Assembly: GCF_009857605.1 (NCBI RefSeq)
Contig: NZ_WWCT01000014.1
Span: 106,462-170,461, forward strand
Length of the DNA: 64,000 nt
From: Duganella levis
GTDB lineage: Bacteria; Pseudomonadota; Gammaproteobacteria; Burkholderiales; Burkholderiaceae_D
Direction: 5' to 3'
Part shown: one piece after another, positions 20,887 to 31,136 of the stretch
How the letters are laid out: every line of letters starts with the position of its first letter
Position numbering within the stretch: position 1 is the first letter of the stretch
Notes under the pieces: model-generated
Told to the model about the DNA's origin: nothing
Seen by the model: only the letters and a program-made list of their open reading frames with translations
Databases searched by the model: none
Translations under genes and position numbers: made by a program

Positions 20887-21390
20887 TTACAGCTGGCCCA
20901 GCAGGGTTTCAGCGTTCGACACTTCGAACTTGCCGCCCTGTTCGACGTTCAGTTGCTTGACCACGCCGTCCACCACCAGCAGCGAGTAGCGCTGCGAGCG
21001 GGTGCCCATGCCGAACTTGCTGAAGTCGGCGTCCAGGCCCAGTGCTTTCGAGTATGCAGCGTTGCCGTCAGCCATGAAGCGGACGATGCCGGTGGCTTTC
21101 TGGTCGCGGCCCCAGGCGCCCATCACGAACGCGTCGTTGACCGAGATGCACCAGATTTCATCCACGCCCTTGGCTTTGAATTCTTCCGCGTGCTGCACAT
21201 AACCCGGCACGTGCTGGGCCGAGCAGGTTGGCGTGAACGCGCCTGGCAAGCCGAAGATGGCAATGGTCTTGCCTTTCGCCAGTTCCTGCACGTTGAACGT
21301 GTTCGGGCCCAGCGAGCAGCCTTCGGTTTCGATTTCGATGTATTCGGACAAGCTGCCTTCTGGCAATTGGTCGCCGATTTTGATGGTCAT
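20887..21390 (-). CDS. peroxiredoxin, Prx5/AhpE-like (redoxin)
   Basis: Thiol peroxidase of 167 residues reducing H2O2 and organic peroxides. The peroxidatic cysteine is C56 in PGAFTPTCSAQHVPGY, the Prx5 signature; C25 and C81 could act as resolving cysteines. ATG 21390 has AAAGGAGT upstream. The position just downstream of ftsZ on the same strand is conserved in many Burkholderiales. A terminator between ftsZ and this gene suggests its own promoter. Confidence 0.95.
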   Translation of the reverse strand: MTIKIGDQLPEGSLSEYIEIETEGCSLGPNTFNVQELAKGKTIAIFGLPGAFTPTCSAQHVPGYVQHAEEFKAKGVDEIWCISVNDAFVMGAWGRDQKATGIVRFMADGNAAYSKALGLDADFSKFGMGTRSQRYSLLVVDGVVKQLNVEQGGKFEVSNAETLLGQL

Positions 21391-21424
21391 GGATGACTCC
21401 TTTATCTGCATGAATATAAAAAAA

Positions 21425-21443
21425 GCCGCACCCGAGGTGCGGC
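21425..21443 (-). terminator. rho-independent terminator after ftsZ
   Basis: Stem GCCGCACC / GGTGCGGC with loop CGA. On the minus strand it is followed by seven T, so it ends the dcw transcript downstream of ftsZ. It lies 30 bases after the ftsZ stop. Confidence 0.88.
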
Positions 21444-21472
21444 TCTTCCCGGAATAGAACCGGCAGTATGCC

Positions 21473-22699
21473 TTAATCGGCCTGTTTGCGCAGGAAGGCT
21501 GGAATGTCGTAGGTTTCCATGCCGTTCTTCTCCATCGCGCGCACCTGCTCGGAGGCCGACTCGCGACGCCATACCGCCGGCGCCTTCATGCCGTCGAACG
21601 CCGGCGAGGCGCCGCCGCCCATGCCGCTGGTCGCGCCCATCGACATGCCTTGCGCTGCCGCCGCGCCGCCCATGGCAGCCGATGGCATCATCGGGCTGTT
21701 GTGGGTGCCGGTACGCAGCATTTGCTGCGGCACCAGTTGCACGTGCTTCTTGGCTTTGCCCAGGCCGGTCGCAACCACGGTCACGCGGATGCTGTCGCCC
21801 ATGTCGTCGTCGTAGGCGATACCTTGTGCGATCGATGCATCCGGCGCCGCAAACGCGCGCACGGCTGCCATGACTTCCTTGATCTCTTTACCTTTCAGGC
21901 CACGCGATGCGGTGACGTTCACCAGCACGCCGCGGGCGCCCGACAGGTCGACGCCGTCCAGCAGCGGCGAGGCCACGGCTTGTTCGGCGGCGATGCGCGC
22001 GCGGTCCACGCCGGAAGCGGTGGCGGTGCCCATCATGGCCTTGCCCTGCTCGCCCATGATGGTTTTCACGTCGTTGAAGTCGACGTTGATGTGGCCCGGC
22101 ACGTTGATGATCTCGGCGATACCGGCGACCGCGTTGTTCAGCACATCGTCAGCGTGTTGCAGCCATTCGATCAGCGATTCGTCTTCGTAGATCTCTTCCA
22201 GCTTCTCGTTCAGGATCACGATCAGCGAGTCGACGTTGGCCGACAGCTGCTCCAGACCTTCGTCGGCGATGTCCATGCACTTCTGGCCTTCGTGCGAGAA
22301 CGGCTTCGAGACGACAGCTACGGTCAGCGCGCCCAGCGACTTGGCCACTTCGGCCACGATCGGCGCCGCGCCGGTACCGGTGCCGCCGCCCATGCCGGCA
22401 GCGATGAACACCATGTGCGCGCCGCGCAGCGAATCTTCAATGCGCTGGCGCGATTCTTCCGCCAGGCGACGGCCGACGTCCGGCTTCATGCCTGCACCCA
22501 GGCCGGTCTCGCCGATCTGGATGATGTTGTCGGCCTTCGAGGTGGCCAGTGCTTGCGCATCGGTGTTGGCGGCGATGAACTCGACGCCCGACATGCCTTT
22601 GTTGATCATGTGCTGCACCGCATTGCCACCCGCACCGCCAACGCCGACGACCTTGATGACGGTGCCTAAAGCTGCGTTATCGACCATATCGAACTCCAT
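21473..22699 (-). CDS. ftsZ: cell division GTPase FtsZ
   Basis: Tubulin-like protein that forms the Z ring. Of 408 residues: GTP-binding motif GGGTGTG at 104-110, and synergy (T7) loop NVDFNDVKTIM. After the core comes a Met/Gly/Ala-rich linker (QGMSMGATSGMGGG), then the C-terminal peptide DIPAFLRKQAD that binds FtsA and ZipA. The ATG at 22699 (MEFDMVDNA) follows GGGAG and matches the betaproteobacterial N-terminus. It is the last dcw gene, separated from ftsA by 115 bases that contain a long hairpin, so it may have extra regulation of its own. Confidence 0.99.
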   Translation of the reverse strand: MEFDMVDNAALGTVIKVVGVGGAGGNAVQHMINKGMSGVEFIAANTDAQALATSKADNIIQIGETGLGAGMKPDVGRRLAEESRQRIEDSLRGAHMVFIAAGMGGGTGTGAAPIVAEVAKSLGALTVAVVSKPFSHEGQKCMDIADEGLEQLSANVDSLIVILNEKLEEIYEDESLIEWLQHADDVLNNAVAGIAEIINVPGHINVDFNDVKTIMGEQGKAMMGTATASGVDRARIAAEQAVASPLLDGVDLSGARGVLVNVTASRGLKGKEIKEVMAAVRAFAAPDASIAQGIAYDDDMGDSIRVTVVATGLGKAKKHVQLVPQQMLRTGTHNSPMMPSAAMGGAAAAQGMSMGATSGMGGGASPAFDGMKAPAVWRRESASEQVRAMEKNGMETYDIPAFLRKQAD

Positions 22700-22720
22700 G
22701 ATGTGACTCCCTATCAGAAT

Positions 22721-22776
22721 GCGGTTTTCAAGCGCCAGTCCTCATAATTGTAGGAGAACTGGGGATTGAAAACTGC
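22721..22776 (-). promoter_or_regulatory. imperfect hairpin in the ftsZ leader
   Basis: Two nested arms: GCGGTTTTCAA (22721-22731) with TTGAAAACTGC (22766-22776), and CCAGTCCTC (22735-22743) with GAGAACTGG (22754-22762), enclosing ten bases. Each arm has one mismatch. It ends about 20 bases upstream of the ftsZ ATG, close to the ribosome site. Confidence 0.5.
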
Positions 22777-22814
22777 GGTTTAATATAAAAAATTTCTAGT
22801 ACGTCCCGTATGCC

Positions 22815-24047
22815 TCAGAAGTTCCCGAGGAACCATTCCTTCATGCGCTGCCAGACTGCCTTTACCGAACCATCCTGCCGCGTGACGATGTGGCCACGCA
22901 GGTACTGCTTTTTCGCTTCCTGTAACAGGCCAAGCACGGTCGCGTAGCGCGGACTGCGCACCACGTCGGCCAGCTGGCCACGATAATCCGGCGTGCCAAG
23001 ACGCGCCGGCTTGAGGAATATGTCTTCCGCCATTTCGACCATGCCCGGCATGATCGCGGTGCCGCCGGTCAGCACGATGCCCGAGGACAGCACGCCTTCA
23101 TAGCCCGACTCGCGCACCACCTGGTGCACCATGGCGAACAGCTCTTCGACGCGCGGCTCGATCACCGCAGCCAGCGCCTGGCGCGACAGGTTGCGCGGAC
23201 CGCGGTCGCCCAGGCCCGGCACTTCCAGCGATTCGCCCGGATCGGCCAGCACCTGCTTGGCCACGCCGTAGCGGATCTTGATCTCTTCCGCTTCCGTGGT
23301 CGGCGTGCGCAGCGCCATCGCGATGTCGTTGGTGATCTGGTCGCCGGCGATCGGGATCACGGCCGTGTGGCGGATCGCGCCGTCGGAGAACACCGCCACG
23401 TCGGTGGTGCCGCCGCCGATGTCGATCAGCACCACGCCCAGTTCCTTCTCGTCGCCGGTCAGCACTGCATCGGCGGAGGCCATCGGTTGCAGGATCAGGT
23501 CCGACACTTCCAGGCCGCAGCGGCGCACGCACTTGACGATGTTCTGCACTGCCGATACCGCGCCAGTGACGATGTGCACTTTCACTTCCAGGCGGATGCC
23601 GCTCATGCCGATCGGCTCGCGCACATCTTCCTGGCTGTCGACGATGAACTCTTGCGGCACGGTGTGCAGCAATTGCTGGTCGGTCGGAATGTTAACCGCC
23701 TTTGCCGTTTCAATGACGCGCGCTACGTCGGTCGCCGTCACTTCTTTATCTTTGATCGCCACCATGCCGCTCGAATTGAAGCTGCGGATATGGCTGCCCG
23801 CGATGCCGGCGTAGACATTGCGGATCTTGCAGTCGGCCATCAGCTCCGCTTCTTCCAGCGCGCGCTGGATCGATTCCACGGTCGCTTCGATGTTGACCAC
23901 CACGCCTTTCTTCAGGCCTCGCGATTCGTGCTGGCCCAGGCCAATCACTTCGTGGCGTCCATCGGCCATCACCTCGGCCACCACGGCCACCACTTTGGAG
24001 GTGCCGATATCGAGGCCGACGATCAGGTTTTTCGCGTCTTTAGTCAT
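22815..24047 (-). CDS. ftsA: cell division protein FtsA
   Basis: Actin-like membrane tether of the Z ring, 410 residues. Phosphate-binding loops are GLDIGTSKVVAVVAEV near the start and DIGGGTTDVAVFSDGAIRHT in the middle. The SHS2/1C domain lies between them. The C-terminal amphipathic membrane anchor is visible as VWQRMKEWFLGNF. It starts 14 bases after ftsQ and is transcribed with the dcw operon. Confidence 0.98.
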   Translation of the reverse strand: MTKDAKNLIVGLDIGTSKVVAVVAEVMADGRHEVIGLGQHESRGLKKGVVVNIEATVESIQRALEEAELMADCKIRNVYAGIAGSHIRSFNSSGMVAIKDKEVTATDVARVIETAKAVNIPTDQQLLHTVPQEFIVDSQEDVREPIGMSGIRLEVKVHIVTGAVSAVQNIVKCVRRCGLEVSDLILQPMASADAVLTGDEKELGVVLIDIGGGTTDVAVFSDGAIRHTAVIPIAGDQITNDIAMALRTPTTEAEEIKIRYGVAKQVLADPGESLEVPGLGDRGPRNLSRQALAAVIEPRVEELFAMVHQVVRESGYEGVLSSGIVLTGGTAIMPGMVEMAEDIFLKPARLGTPDYRGQLADVVRSPRYATVLGLLQEAKKQYLRGHIVTRQDGSVKAVWQRMKEWFLGNF

Positions 24048-24061
24048 TTCTTCTCTGCCTG

Positions 24062-24865
24062 CTAGTTATGCTTGGTGTCCGGTTTTTTCACTAATGGTTT
24101 TGGCTTCGCGCCTTCCGCTGGAATCTTCAGTCCCTGCGCGCTCAACGCCAAACCGTTCTGGTACCGCATGTCGATCGTTTCTATATTAGGCAGATGCTCC
24201 ACCAGCTGCGGATAAATGCCCACCAGCCGGTCTACCCTTTCCTTCAACGTGGTGCTGGTCTGTTCCCGTCCCAGCGCCACGCTCATTCCGTTATCCAGCC
24301 TCACCGTCCACGCATAGCGGCCCGACAGCGACAGCGCCTGCGGCACCAGCTTGAGCGGCGCAAACCAGTTGCGCAACTCGTCGTACCGCGACAGCACTTC
24401 CTTCTCGCTGCCGTCCGGACCATCAAACTCCGGCAGCGCGTGATCCTCTTCCGCCTCGGCCAGGTTGGCAGTGAACACATCGCCCTTGGTCGACAGCAGC
24501 CTGCCATCCTCACCCCAGGTGCCCAGCGCCTCATGCTCTTCCAGCGCCACGATCAACTGGTCCGGCCATTCGCGGCGTACCGTTGCGCGGCGTACCCAGG
24601 GCACGGACTCAAACGCCTGGCGTACCGCATCCAGGTTGGTGGTGAAGAAGTTACCCTTGATCCGACCCAGCGCGTTGTTACGCAGCGTCAGGTGATTCAC
24701 ATGCCGCAAATCGTCCTGCGGCCCGATACTCTCGATACGGATGGTGCGCAGGTTGAACATCGGCCGCTGCGACACCCACCACACGCCGGCTGCTATGCAG
24801 GCCAGCAGCGTCATCGCAACGATGCCGCTGGCGGTTGCATTCAAAGCCTTCGCGTCTTGCCACAT
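24062..24865 (-). CDS. ftsQ: cell division protein FtsQ
   Basis: Bitopic divisome protein of 267 residues: a short cytoplasmic N-terminus, a membrane segment at about 13-32 (GIVAMTLLACIAAGVWW), a POTRA domain starting at FNLRTIRIES and a FtsQ beta domain (RREWPDQLIVALEEHEALG). It links FtsL/FtsB to the ring. The C-terminus is lysine- and proline-rich. Seven bases separate it from ddl. Confidence 0.97.
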   Translation of the reverse strand: MWQDAKALNATASGIVAMTLLACIAAGVWWVSQRPMFNLRTIRIESIGPQDDLRHVNHLTLRNNALGRIKGNFFTTNLDAVRQAFESVPWVRRATVRREWPDQLIVALEEHEALGTWGEDGRLLSTKGDVFTANLAEAEEDHALPEFDGPDGSEKEVLSRYDELRNWFAPLKLVPQALSLSGRYAWTVRLDNGMSVALGREQTSTTLKERVDRLVGIYPQLVEHLPNIETIDMRYQNGLALSAQGLKIPAEGAKPKPLVKKPDTKHN

Positions 24866-24872
24866 CTACTGC

Positions 24873-25841
24873 TTATCCCTTCAACTTCAAACGGGCCGTG
24901 CGCAGGATTTCCACGCACAGGTCCTCATAGCTGATGCCTTCCGCGCGCGCCGCCATCGGCACCAGCGAATGGCTGGTCATGCCCGGCGAAGTATTCACCT
25001 CCAGCAGGAACGGCTTCTGGTCACGTTCGCGCAGCAGCACATCGACGCGTCCCCAGCCCTCGCAGCCCAGCGTGCGGTAGGCGTCCACCGCGATGCGCTG
25101 CATCTCGGCGGTCAGCGCATCCGGCAGCACGGCCGGGCAGTGATACTTGGTGTCGTCGGTGAAGTACTTGTTCTGATAATCGTAATTGCCTTCCGGTGCG
25201 ACGATCTCCACGATCGGCAGTGCGCGCGCAGTGGCGCTGCCGCCCAGGATGGCGACCGTGAATTCGCGGCCGGTGACAAATTCTTCCGCCAGCACCGAAT
25301 CGTCCAGCGCGGCGGCGATATCGTACGCGGCCTGGAAGGCGCCGGCTTCGCTCACCTTGGTGATGCCGATGGTCGAACCTTCATGCGGCGGCTTGACGAT
25401 CAGCGGCAGGCCCAGATCGGCAGCGGTGGCCGCCAAATCCGATTGCGCGTTCAGCACCGTGTAGCGCGGTGTCGGCAAGCCGGCGTTCAGCCACACGATT
25501 TTGGTGGTGATCTTGTCCATGCCCACCGAGCTGGCCATCACGCCGCTGCCGGTGTAAGGAATGCCCAGCAGTTCCAGCGCGCCTTGCAGGCTGCCGTCTT
25601 CGCCGTAACGGCCGTGCAGCGCGATGAACACGCGGTCGAATTTTTCCGCCGCCAGTTCGGCCAGCGAGCGTTGGCCCGGATCGAAGGCGTGGGCATCGAT
25701 GCCTTTGCTCAGCAGCGCAGCCAGCACGCCGGCGCCGGACATATTGGATACTTCACGTTCCGCAGAACGGCCGCCAAACAGCACGCCGACCTTGCCGAAT
25801 GCCGCCGTGTCTTTCACGTCTTGTGGATTGATGGTACTCAC
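24873..25841 (-). CDS. ddlB: D-alanine--D-alanine ligase
   Basis: ATP-grasp enzyme of 322 residues making D-Ala-D-Ala for the peptidoglycan stem peptide. It has the N-terminal [11 protein letters not shown] loop, the ATP-grasp lysine region [19 protein letters not shown] and the C-terminal metal-binding [15 protein letters not shown]. The name ddlB is used because of its place between murC and ftsQ. The gap to murC is three bases. Confidence 0.97.
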   Translation of the reverse strand: MSTINPQDVKDTAAFGKVGVLFGGRSAEREVSNMSGAGVLAALLSKGIDAHAFDPGQRSLAELAAEKFDRVFIALHGRYGEDGSLQGALELLGIPYTGSGVMASSVGMDKITTKIVWLNAGLPTPRYTVLNAQSDLAATAADLGLPLIVKPPHEGSTIGITKVSEAGAFQAAYDIAAALDDSVLAEEFVTGREFTVAILGGSATARALPIVEIVAPEGNYDYQNKYFTDDTKYHCPAVLPDALTAEMQRIAVDAYRTLGCEGWGRVDVLLRERDQKPFLLEVNTSPGMTSHSLVPMAARAEGISYEDLCVEILRTARLKLKG

Positions 25842-25844
25842 GAT

Positions 25845-27236
25845 TCAGACCTTTGGATAATTAGTCAGTTTGGCCGGGACGCCGCTGATCGAGCCTGCGC
25901 CCATGGTCATGACGACATCGCCGCCACGCACCACGCCCATGATGGTTTCCGGCATATCGCCGATCGCCTCAACAAAAATCGGTTCCGTCTTGCCGCGTGC
26001 GCGCAAGGCATGCGCCAGCGCGCGGCCGTCGGCTGCCACTACCGGCGCTTCGCCGGCGGCGTACACCTCGCCCAGCACCAGCACGTCCGGCGCGCCGAGA
26101 ACTTTGACGAAGTCTTCGAACAGGTCGCGCGTGCGGCTGTAGCGGTGCGGCTGGAAGGCCAGCACCAGACGGCGGCCCGGATAGGCGGCGCGCGCGGCGG
26201 CCATGGTGACTTCCATTTCCAGCGGGTGGTGGCCGAAATCGTCCACCAGCGTGAACACGCCACCACCAGGAATGGCGACATCGCCATGCTTGGTGAAGCG
26301 GCGGCCAACGCCGGCAAAGCCAGCCAGGCCGGCTTGCGTGGCGCTGTCCGGGATATTGATCTCGCGGGCGATGGCAATCGCCGAGCAGGCATTTTGTACG
26401 TTGTGCAGGCCTGGCTGGTTCAGCACCACGTCCAGGTCCGGATAGCCTTCCTGGATGACGGTGAAGTGCATCTCCACGCCGACGGCGCGCGCGTTCACGG
26501 CGCGCACTTCAGCGTCTTCGGCAAAGCCGTAGGTGGTGACAGGCTTGGTCACCTGCGGCAGGATCGAGCGCACATGCGGATCGTCGATGCACAGCATGGC
26601 GCGGCCGTAGAACGGCAGGCGGTGCGTGAAGTGAACGAAGGCCTGCTTGAGCTTCTCGAAATCGTGCTCGTAGGTTTCCATGTGATCGGCGTCGATATTC
26701 GTGATCACTTCGATCATCGGCGTCAGGTTCAGGAACGAAGCATCCGATTCATCGGCTTCCGCCACCAGGTATTCGCCGGTGCCCAGTTTTGCGTTGGCGC
26801 CGGCGCTGGTCAGGCGGCCGCCGATGACGAAGGTCGGATCGAGTCCGCCCTGCGCCAGTACGGACGCCACCAGGCTGGTGGTGGTGGTTTTGCCGTGGGT
26901 GCCGGCGATGGCGATGCCGCGCTTCAGGCGCATCAACTCGCCCAGCATCAGCGCGCGCGGGACGATAGGTACTTTACGGCTGCGTGCCGCCACCACTTCA
27001 GGGTTGTCCTGCTGTACAGCGGTAGAGGTGACGACGACATCGGCCTTGCCGATGTTTTCTGCCGCGTGGCCCTGATACACGATCGCGCCCATATCGGCCA
27101 GGCGCTGGGTGACAGCGTTGCTGCCCAGGTCCGAGCCGGACACGGTGTAGCCCAGCGTGAGCAGCACTTCTGCAATGCCGCTCATGCCGCTGCCGCCGAT
27201 GCCGACGAAGTGTATGTTCTGTACTTTGTGTTTCAC
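25845..27236 (-). CDS. murC: UDP-N-acetylmuramate--L-alanine ligase
   Basis: Adds L-alanine to UDP-MurNAc, the first amino-acid step. It is 463 residues with N-terminal [18 protein letters not shown]-loop [16 protein letters not shown] and the C-terminal ligase domain ([18 protein letters not shown]). Its start overlaps the murG stop by four bases. Confidence 0.98.
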   Translation of the reverse strand: MKHKVQNIHFVGIGGSGMSGIAEVLLTLGYTVSGSDLGSNAVTQRLADMGAIVYQGHAAENIGKADVVVTSTAVQQDNPEVVAARSRKVPIVPRALMLGELMRLKRGIAIAGTHGKTTTTSLVASVLAQGGLDPTFVIGGRLTSAGANAKLGTGEYLVAEADESDASFLNLTPMIEVITNIDADHMETYEHDFEKLKQAFVHFTHRLPFYGRAMLCIDDPHVRSILPQVTKPVTTYGFAEDAEVRAVNARAVGVEMHFTVIQEGYPDLDVVLNQPGLHNVQNACSAIAIAREINIPDSATQAGLAGFAGVGRRFTKHGDVAIPGGGVFTLVDDFGHHPLEMEVTMAAARAAYPGRRLVLAFQPHRYSRTRDLFEDFVKVLGAPDVLVLGEVYAAGEAPVVAADGRALAHALRARGKTEPIFVEAIGDMPETIMGVVRGGDVVMTMGAGSISGVPAKLTNYPKV

Positions 27237-28312
27237 AGCTTATCCAATGCTAATTCTTCCAATACCTGTGCGATTGCTTCATTCGCATCGCGCTTGCCGA
27301 CCTCGCGCGCCGCCGTGGCCATGGCCAGGCAGGACGCGCGGGTCAGCGTTTCCAACAGCGTCGCAACTGCTTGCGCGCTCAATTCCGTTTGCGGCATGTG
27401 GATCGCCGCCTTCTGCGCCGCCATCCACTGCGCGTTGTCGCGCTGGTGGCTGGTGGTGGACGCCACGAACGGCACCAGCACGCTGGCCACGCCCGCCGCC
27501 GTCAATTCCGACACGGTGATGGCGCCGGCGCGGCAGATCACCAGATCCGCAGTGCTGTAGGCAGCCGCCATGTCGTCGATGAAGTCGACCACGTTGGCCG
27601 TCACGCCGGCCTGCTGATAGGCCGCGCGCAGCGCCTCGATATTCTTCTTGCCCGACTGGTGGGTCACCAGCGGACGCTGGCCTTCCGGGATCAGCGCCAG
27701 CGCTGCCGGCAGGCTGTCGTTCAGCGCTTTCGCGCCAAGGCTGCCGCCCACCACCAGAATCCGCAGCGGACCTTCGCGGCCGGCGAAACGCTCGGCCGGC
27801 GTTGCCATGTCCAGGATCTCCTTGCGCACCGGATTACCGGTCACCACCGCTTTGCCTGCGGCGCTGCCGAAATTGGCAGGAAAACCAAAGCACACGCGGC
27901 CCGCGAACGGCACCAGCGTTTTATTCGACAGCAGCAGCGCCGCATCGGCGTTGACCAGCACCAGCGGCGTGCCGCGCAGGCGCGACATCAAACCACCCGG
28001 CACGGTGACGTAACCGCCCATGCCCATTACCACGTCCGGCTTGCGGCGGCCGATGAAGCTGAAGCAGTCCTTGAACGCCTTCACCATCTTCAGCGCGCCG
28101 CCCAGCGAGTGCTTGATGCCCTTGCCGCGCATGCCGGTGAAGTTGATGCTGTCCATGGTGATGCCATGCTTCGGCACCAGGTCCTGCTCCATACCGGTGG
28201 AGGTGCCCAGCCAGCTCACTTCCCAGCCGCGCGCGCGCATGGTTTGCGCGATCGCCAGGCCTGGGAAAATATGACCGCCCGTGCCGGCCGCCATAATCAT
28301 TAATCGTTTCAT
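27233..28312 (-). CDS. murG: UDP-N-acetylglucosamine--MurNAc-pentapeptide transferase
   Basis: GT28 glycosyltransferase converting lipid I to lipid II at the inner membrane, 359 residues. The donor loop [15 protein letters not shown] and the C-terminal G loops ([27 protein letters not shown]) are conserved. It overlaps ftsW by four bases and murC by four bases. Confidence 0.98.
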   Translation of the reverse strand: MKRLMIMAAGTGGHIFPGLAIAQTMRARGWEVSWLGTSTGMEQDLVPKHGITMDSINFTGMRGKGIKHSLGGALKMVKAFKDCFSFIGRRKPDVVMGMGGYVTVPGGLMSRLRGTPLVLVNADAALLLSNKTLVPFAGRVCFGFPANFGSAAGKAVVTGNPVRKEILDMATPAERFAGREGPLRILVVGGSLGAKALNDSLPAALALIPEGQRPLVTHQSGKKNIEALRAAYQQAGVTANVVDFIDDMAAAYSTADLVICRAGAITVSELTAAGVASVLVPFVASTTSHQRDNAQWMAAQKAAIHMPQTELSAQAVATLLETLTRASCLAMATAAREVGKRDANEAIAQVLEELALDKL

Positions 28313-29529
28313 AGTCTGCCACCACGCATCAGGACCCGGTTCTCGTAGTCGATCCGGAGCAGGATCGCGAGTCCGACGCAGTTAATCACAACACCCGTTC
28401 CGCCATAGCTCATCAGCGGCAGGGTCAAGCCCTTGGTTGGCAGTAAACCCAGATTCACGCCCATATTAATAAACGTCTGTACGCCGATCCAGATGCCGAT
28501 GCCCTTGGCGGTAAGGCCGGCAAAGGTCTGGTCGATGGCGATAGCCTGGCGGCCGATATCGAAGGCGCGCTTGATGATCCAGTAGAACAGCGCGATCACC
28601 ACCAGCACGCCGGCCAGGCCCAGTTCTTCGCCGATCACCGCCAGCAGGAAGTCGGTATGCGCTTCCGGCAGGTAGTGCAGCTTCTCGACACTGCCACCCA
28701 GACCGACGCCAAAAATCTCGCCACGCCCGAAAGCAATCAGCGAGTGCGTCAGCTGATAAGCCTTGTTCATGGCGTTATCTTCTTCCCACGGATTGAGGTA
28801 GGCGAAGTAACGCTCGCGGCGGAACTTGGACAGCGCGATGATAGAACCGAAAATCACTACCAGCACGGCGCCGATGCCGCCGAACCAGATGGCGTTGATC
28901 CCACCCAGGAACAGAATACCCATGGCGATGCAGACGATCACGCCGAAGGCGCCGAGGTCCGGCTCCAGCAGCAGCAACAGGCCGACGAAACCGACTGCCG
29001 CCGCCATCGGCATGAAGCCCTTGGTCAGCTTGTGCATATATTGCTGCTTGCGCACCGTGTAGTCGGCGGCGTACAGCACGGCCACGACTTTCATCAACTC
29101 CGATGGCTGCACGTTGAACACGCGCAGCGACAGCCAGCGGCGGCCACCGTTGACCACCACGCCCAGGCCGGGAATCAGCACCGCCACCAATAGCACCAGC
29201 GTGCCGATGAACAGGTACGGCGCGGCCTTCTGCAAGTCGGCGATGCGGATGCGGAACACGAACAGGCCGGCGATCAGCGAGACGCCGATGAACATCGCCT
29301 GGCGTTGCAGGAAGTAGGTATTCTGCCAGCGGACGTAGTTGGCGAACTTCGGCGAATCCGGCAGCGAGATCGAGGCCGAGTACACCATCACCATCCCCAG
29401 CAGCATCAGCAACAAGGTGACCCAGACCAGCGGCTGGTCGTACTCCATCATCTTCGACTGCCGCGCGCGGCTATCCATCGGCGATTCAGCCGACTTGGCG
29501 CCAAAGCGGAATGGCAGCTGGAGCGGCAT
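28309..29529 (-). CDS. ftsW: SEDS peptidoglycan polymerase FtsW
   Basis: Septal glycan polymerase partner of FtsI, 406 residues with about ten membrane segments. The SEDS signature is present around [20 protein letters not shown] and the C-terminal [19 protein letters not shown]. The ATG at 29529 shares its A with the murD TGA (TGATG). Confidence 0.97.
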   Translation of the reverse strand: MPLQLPFRFGAKSAESPMDSRARQSKMMEYDQPLVWVTLLLMLLGMVMVYSASISLPDSPKFANYVRWQNTYFLQRQAMFIGVSLIAGLFVFRIRIADLQKAAPYLFIGTLVLLVAVLIPGLGVVVNGGRRWLSLRVFNVQPSELMKVVAVLYAADYTVRKQQYMHKLTKGFMPMAAAVGFVGLLLLLEPDLGAFGVIVCIAMGILFLGGINAIWFGGIGAVLVVIFGSIIALSKFRRERYFAYLNPWEEDNAMNKAYQLTHSLIAFGRGEIFGVGLGGSVEKLHYLPEAHTDFLLAVIGEELGLAGVLVVIALFYWIIKRAFDIGRQAIAIDQTFAGLTAKGIGIWIGVQTFINMGVNLGLLPTKGLTLPLMSYGGTGVVINCVGLAILLRIDYENRVLMRGGRL

Positions 29530-31136
29530 CAGATCTCCTGTCCAGCGTCGAGGGCGATGTCACGCACGGTGTCGATGAACACCTGGGCGCGATGCGCGTA
29601 GTTCTTGAACATGTCCATGCTGGCGCAGGCTGGCGACAGCAGCACGGCGTCACCGGCTTGTGCCAGTTCGCTGGCGCGCTTGACGGCTTGCGGCAGGTCG
29701 GTACCGCAGTCTTCCAGCTCAACCCCAGTGTTTTGCAGCGCGGCGCGGATCTGCGGCGCGTCGCGGCCGATCAGCAGCACGGCGCGCGCAAAGTGCGCGG
29801 TTGGTTCAGCCAATGGTGCGAAGTCCTGGCCTTTGCCGTCGCCGCCCATAATGACAACCATGCGCTGGTTGGCGCCGGTGAAGGCTTTGCCCAGCCCATT
29901 CAATGCGGCCACGGTGGCGCCGACGTTGGTGCCCTTGCTGTCGTCGTAGTATTCAACTTCATTGATCGCGCTGACCAGTTCCACGCGGTGCGGCTGGCCG
30001 CGATATTCGCGCAGACCGTGCAGCAGTGGCGCCAGCGGCAGGTCGATGGCGCGGCACAGGGCCAGCGCGGCCAGCGCGTTGGCGGCGTTGTGGACGCCGC
30101 GGATTTGCAGCGCGTCGGCCGGCATCAGGTTCTTGACGATGCATTCCACTGGCGGTGGCGGCAGCTCGTTCTTTTTGCGTTTTTTCGGTTCGCCCTCTTC
30201 TTCGGCCGGGACGGCGGTGGCCAGCCACAGCACGCCGCGCTCGTTGTTCAGGCCAAGGTCGTCGCGCAGGACTGGCGCGTCCGTGCCGAAGGTGACGTTA
30301 TGGCCGGTGGCGCTGGCCATGCGCATGGTGGTGGCGTCGTCACGATTCAGGATGCGCACGGTGTTGGCGGCGAAGATGCGGTGCTTGGCCGCGGCGTAGG
30401 AAGGCATGTCGCCGTGCCAATCCAGGTGGTCCTGCGTCACGTTCAACACGGTCGCCGCATCGGCTTCCAGCGTGAAGGTGGTTTGCAGTTGGAAGGACGA
30501 GAGTTCGAGTACCCAGACTTCCGGCAGCTGCGTGGCGGGCGACGGCGCGTCGGCAGCAGGCGGTGCAACGGCGTCGTCGGCTGGTGCAGCATCGGATGCG
30601 TCCTGGCCGGCCGGGGCGGCAGGCGCTGGCGACGCGTCCAGCACTTCCCGCAGCACGTCCAGCGCGGCCGGGCTGATGTTGCCAGCCACGCGCACAGTCT
30701 TGCCGGCGCGTTCGCACAATTGGCCGACCAGCGTGGTGACGGTGGTCTTGCCGTTGGTGCCGGTGATGGCGATGACTTTCGGTGCGTAGCCGCGTTCCGC
30801 CTTCAGCGCTTCCAGCGCCTGCGCGAACAATTCGATCTCGCCCCACACTTCAATGCCGGCGGCAGCGGCGGCCGGCGCAATCTCTTTCAACTCGCGGCCC
30901 GGCGCCAGGCCTGGGCTGACGGTGACGAAGTCCACGCCTTCCAGCAGCGACGGGCCAAACGGGCCGGCGACAAATTCCACATCCGGCACGGCGGCACGCA
31001 GCGCCGGCAGACGATCCGGCGACTCACGCGTATCGGCCACGCGCACGCGCGCGCCGCTGCGGGCGAGCCACAGCGCCATCGCCAGGCCGGATTCTCCCAG
31101 CCCTAATACCAGTGCGTTTTTGCCGTCGTAAATCAT
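29529..31136 (-). CDS. murD: UDP-N-acetylmuramoyl-L-alanine--D-glutamate ligase
   Basis: Adds D-glutamate to the stem peptide. It is 535 residues, clearly longer than the roughly 440 of the E. coli enzyme. N-terminal [19 protein letters not shown]-loop [13 protein letters not shown] (124-136) and QDHLDWHGD are normal. The extra length lies mainly in an Ala/Pro/Asp-rich insert at about 168-204 and a charged, proline-rich loop at about 309-330 ([18 protein letters not shown]). Both are in frame and lie between conserved blocks, so the enzyme should still fold. Confidence 0.97.
   Translation of the reverse strand: MIYDGKNALVLGLGESGLAMALWLARSGARVRVADTRESPDRLPALRAAVPDVEFVAGPFGPSLLEGVDFVTVSPGLAPGRELKEIAPAAAAAGIEVWGEIELFAQALEALKAERGYAPKVIAITGTNGKTTVTTLVGQLCERAGKTVRVAGNISPAALDVLREVLDASPAPAAPAGQDASDAAPADDAVAPPAADAPSPATQLPEVWVLELSSFQLQTTFTLEADAATVLNVTQDHLDWHGDMPSYAAAKHRIFAANTVRILNRDDATTMRMASATGHNVTFGTDAPVLRDDLGLNNERGVLWLATAVPAEEEGEPKKRKKNELPPPPVECIVKNLMPADALQIRGVHNAANALAALALCRAIDLPLAPLLHGLREYRGQPHRVELVSAINEVEYYDDSKGTNVGATVAALNGLGKAFTGANQRMVVIMGGDGKGQDFAPLAEPTAHFARAVLLIGRDAPQIRAALQNTGVELEDCGTDLPQAVKRASELAQAGDAVLLSPACASMDMFKNYAHRAQVFIDTVRDIALDAGQEI

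Noticed and set aside
24741..27560. 939-codon open frame antisense to ftsQ, ddl, murC and part of murG
   Set aside because: Shadow of four well-recognised genes; the histidine- and arginine-rich translation is typical of an antisense frame.
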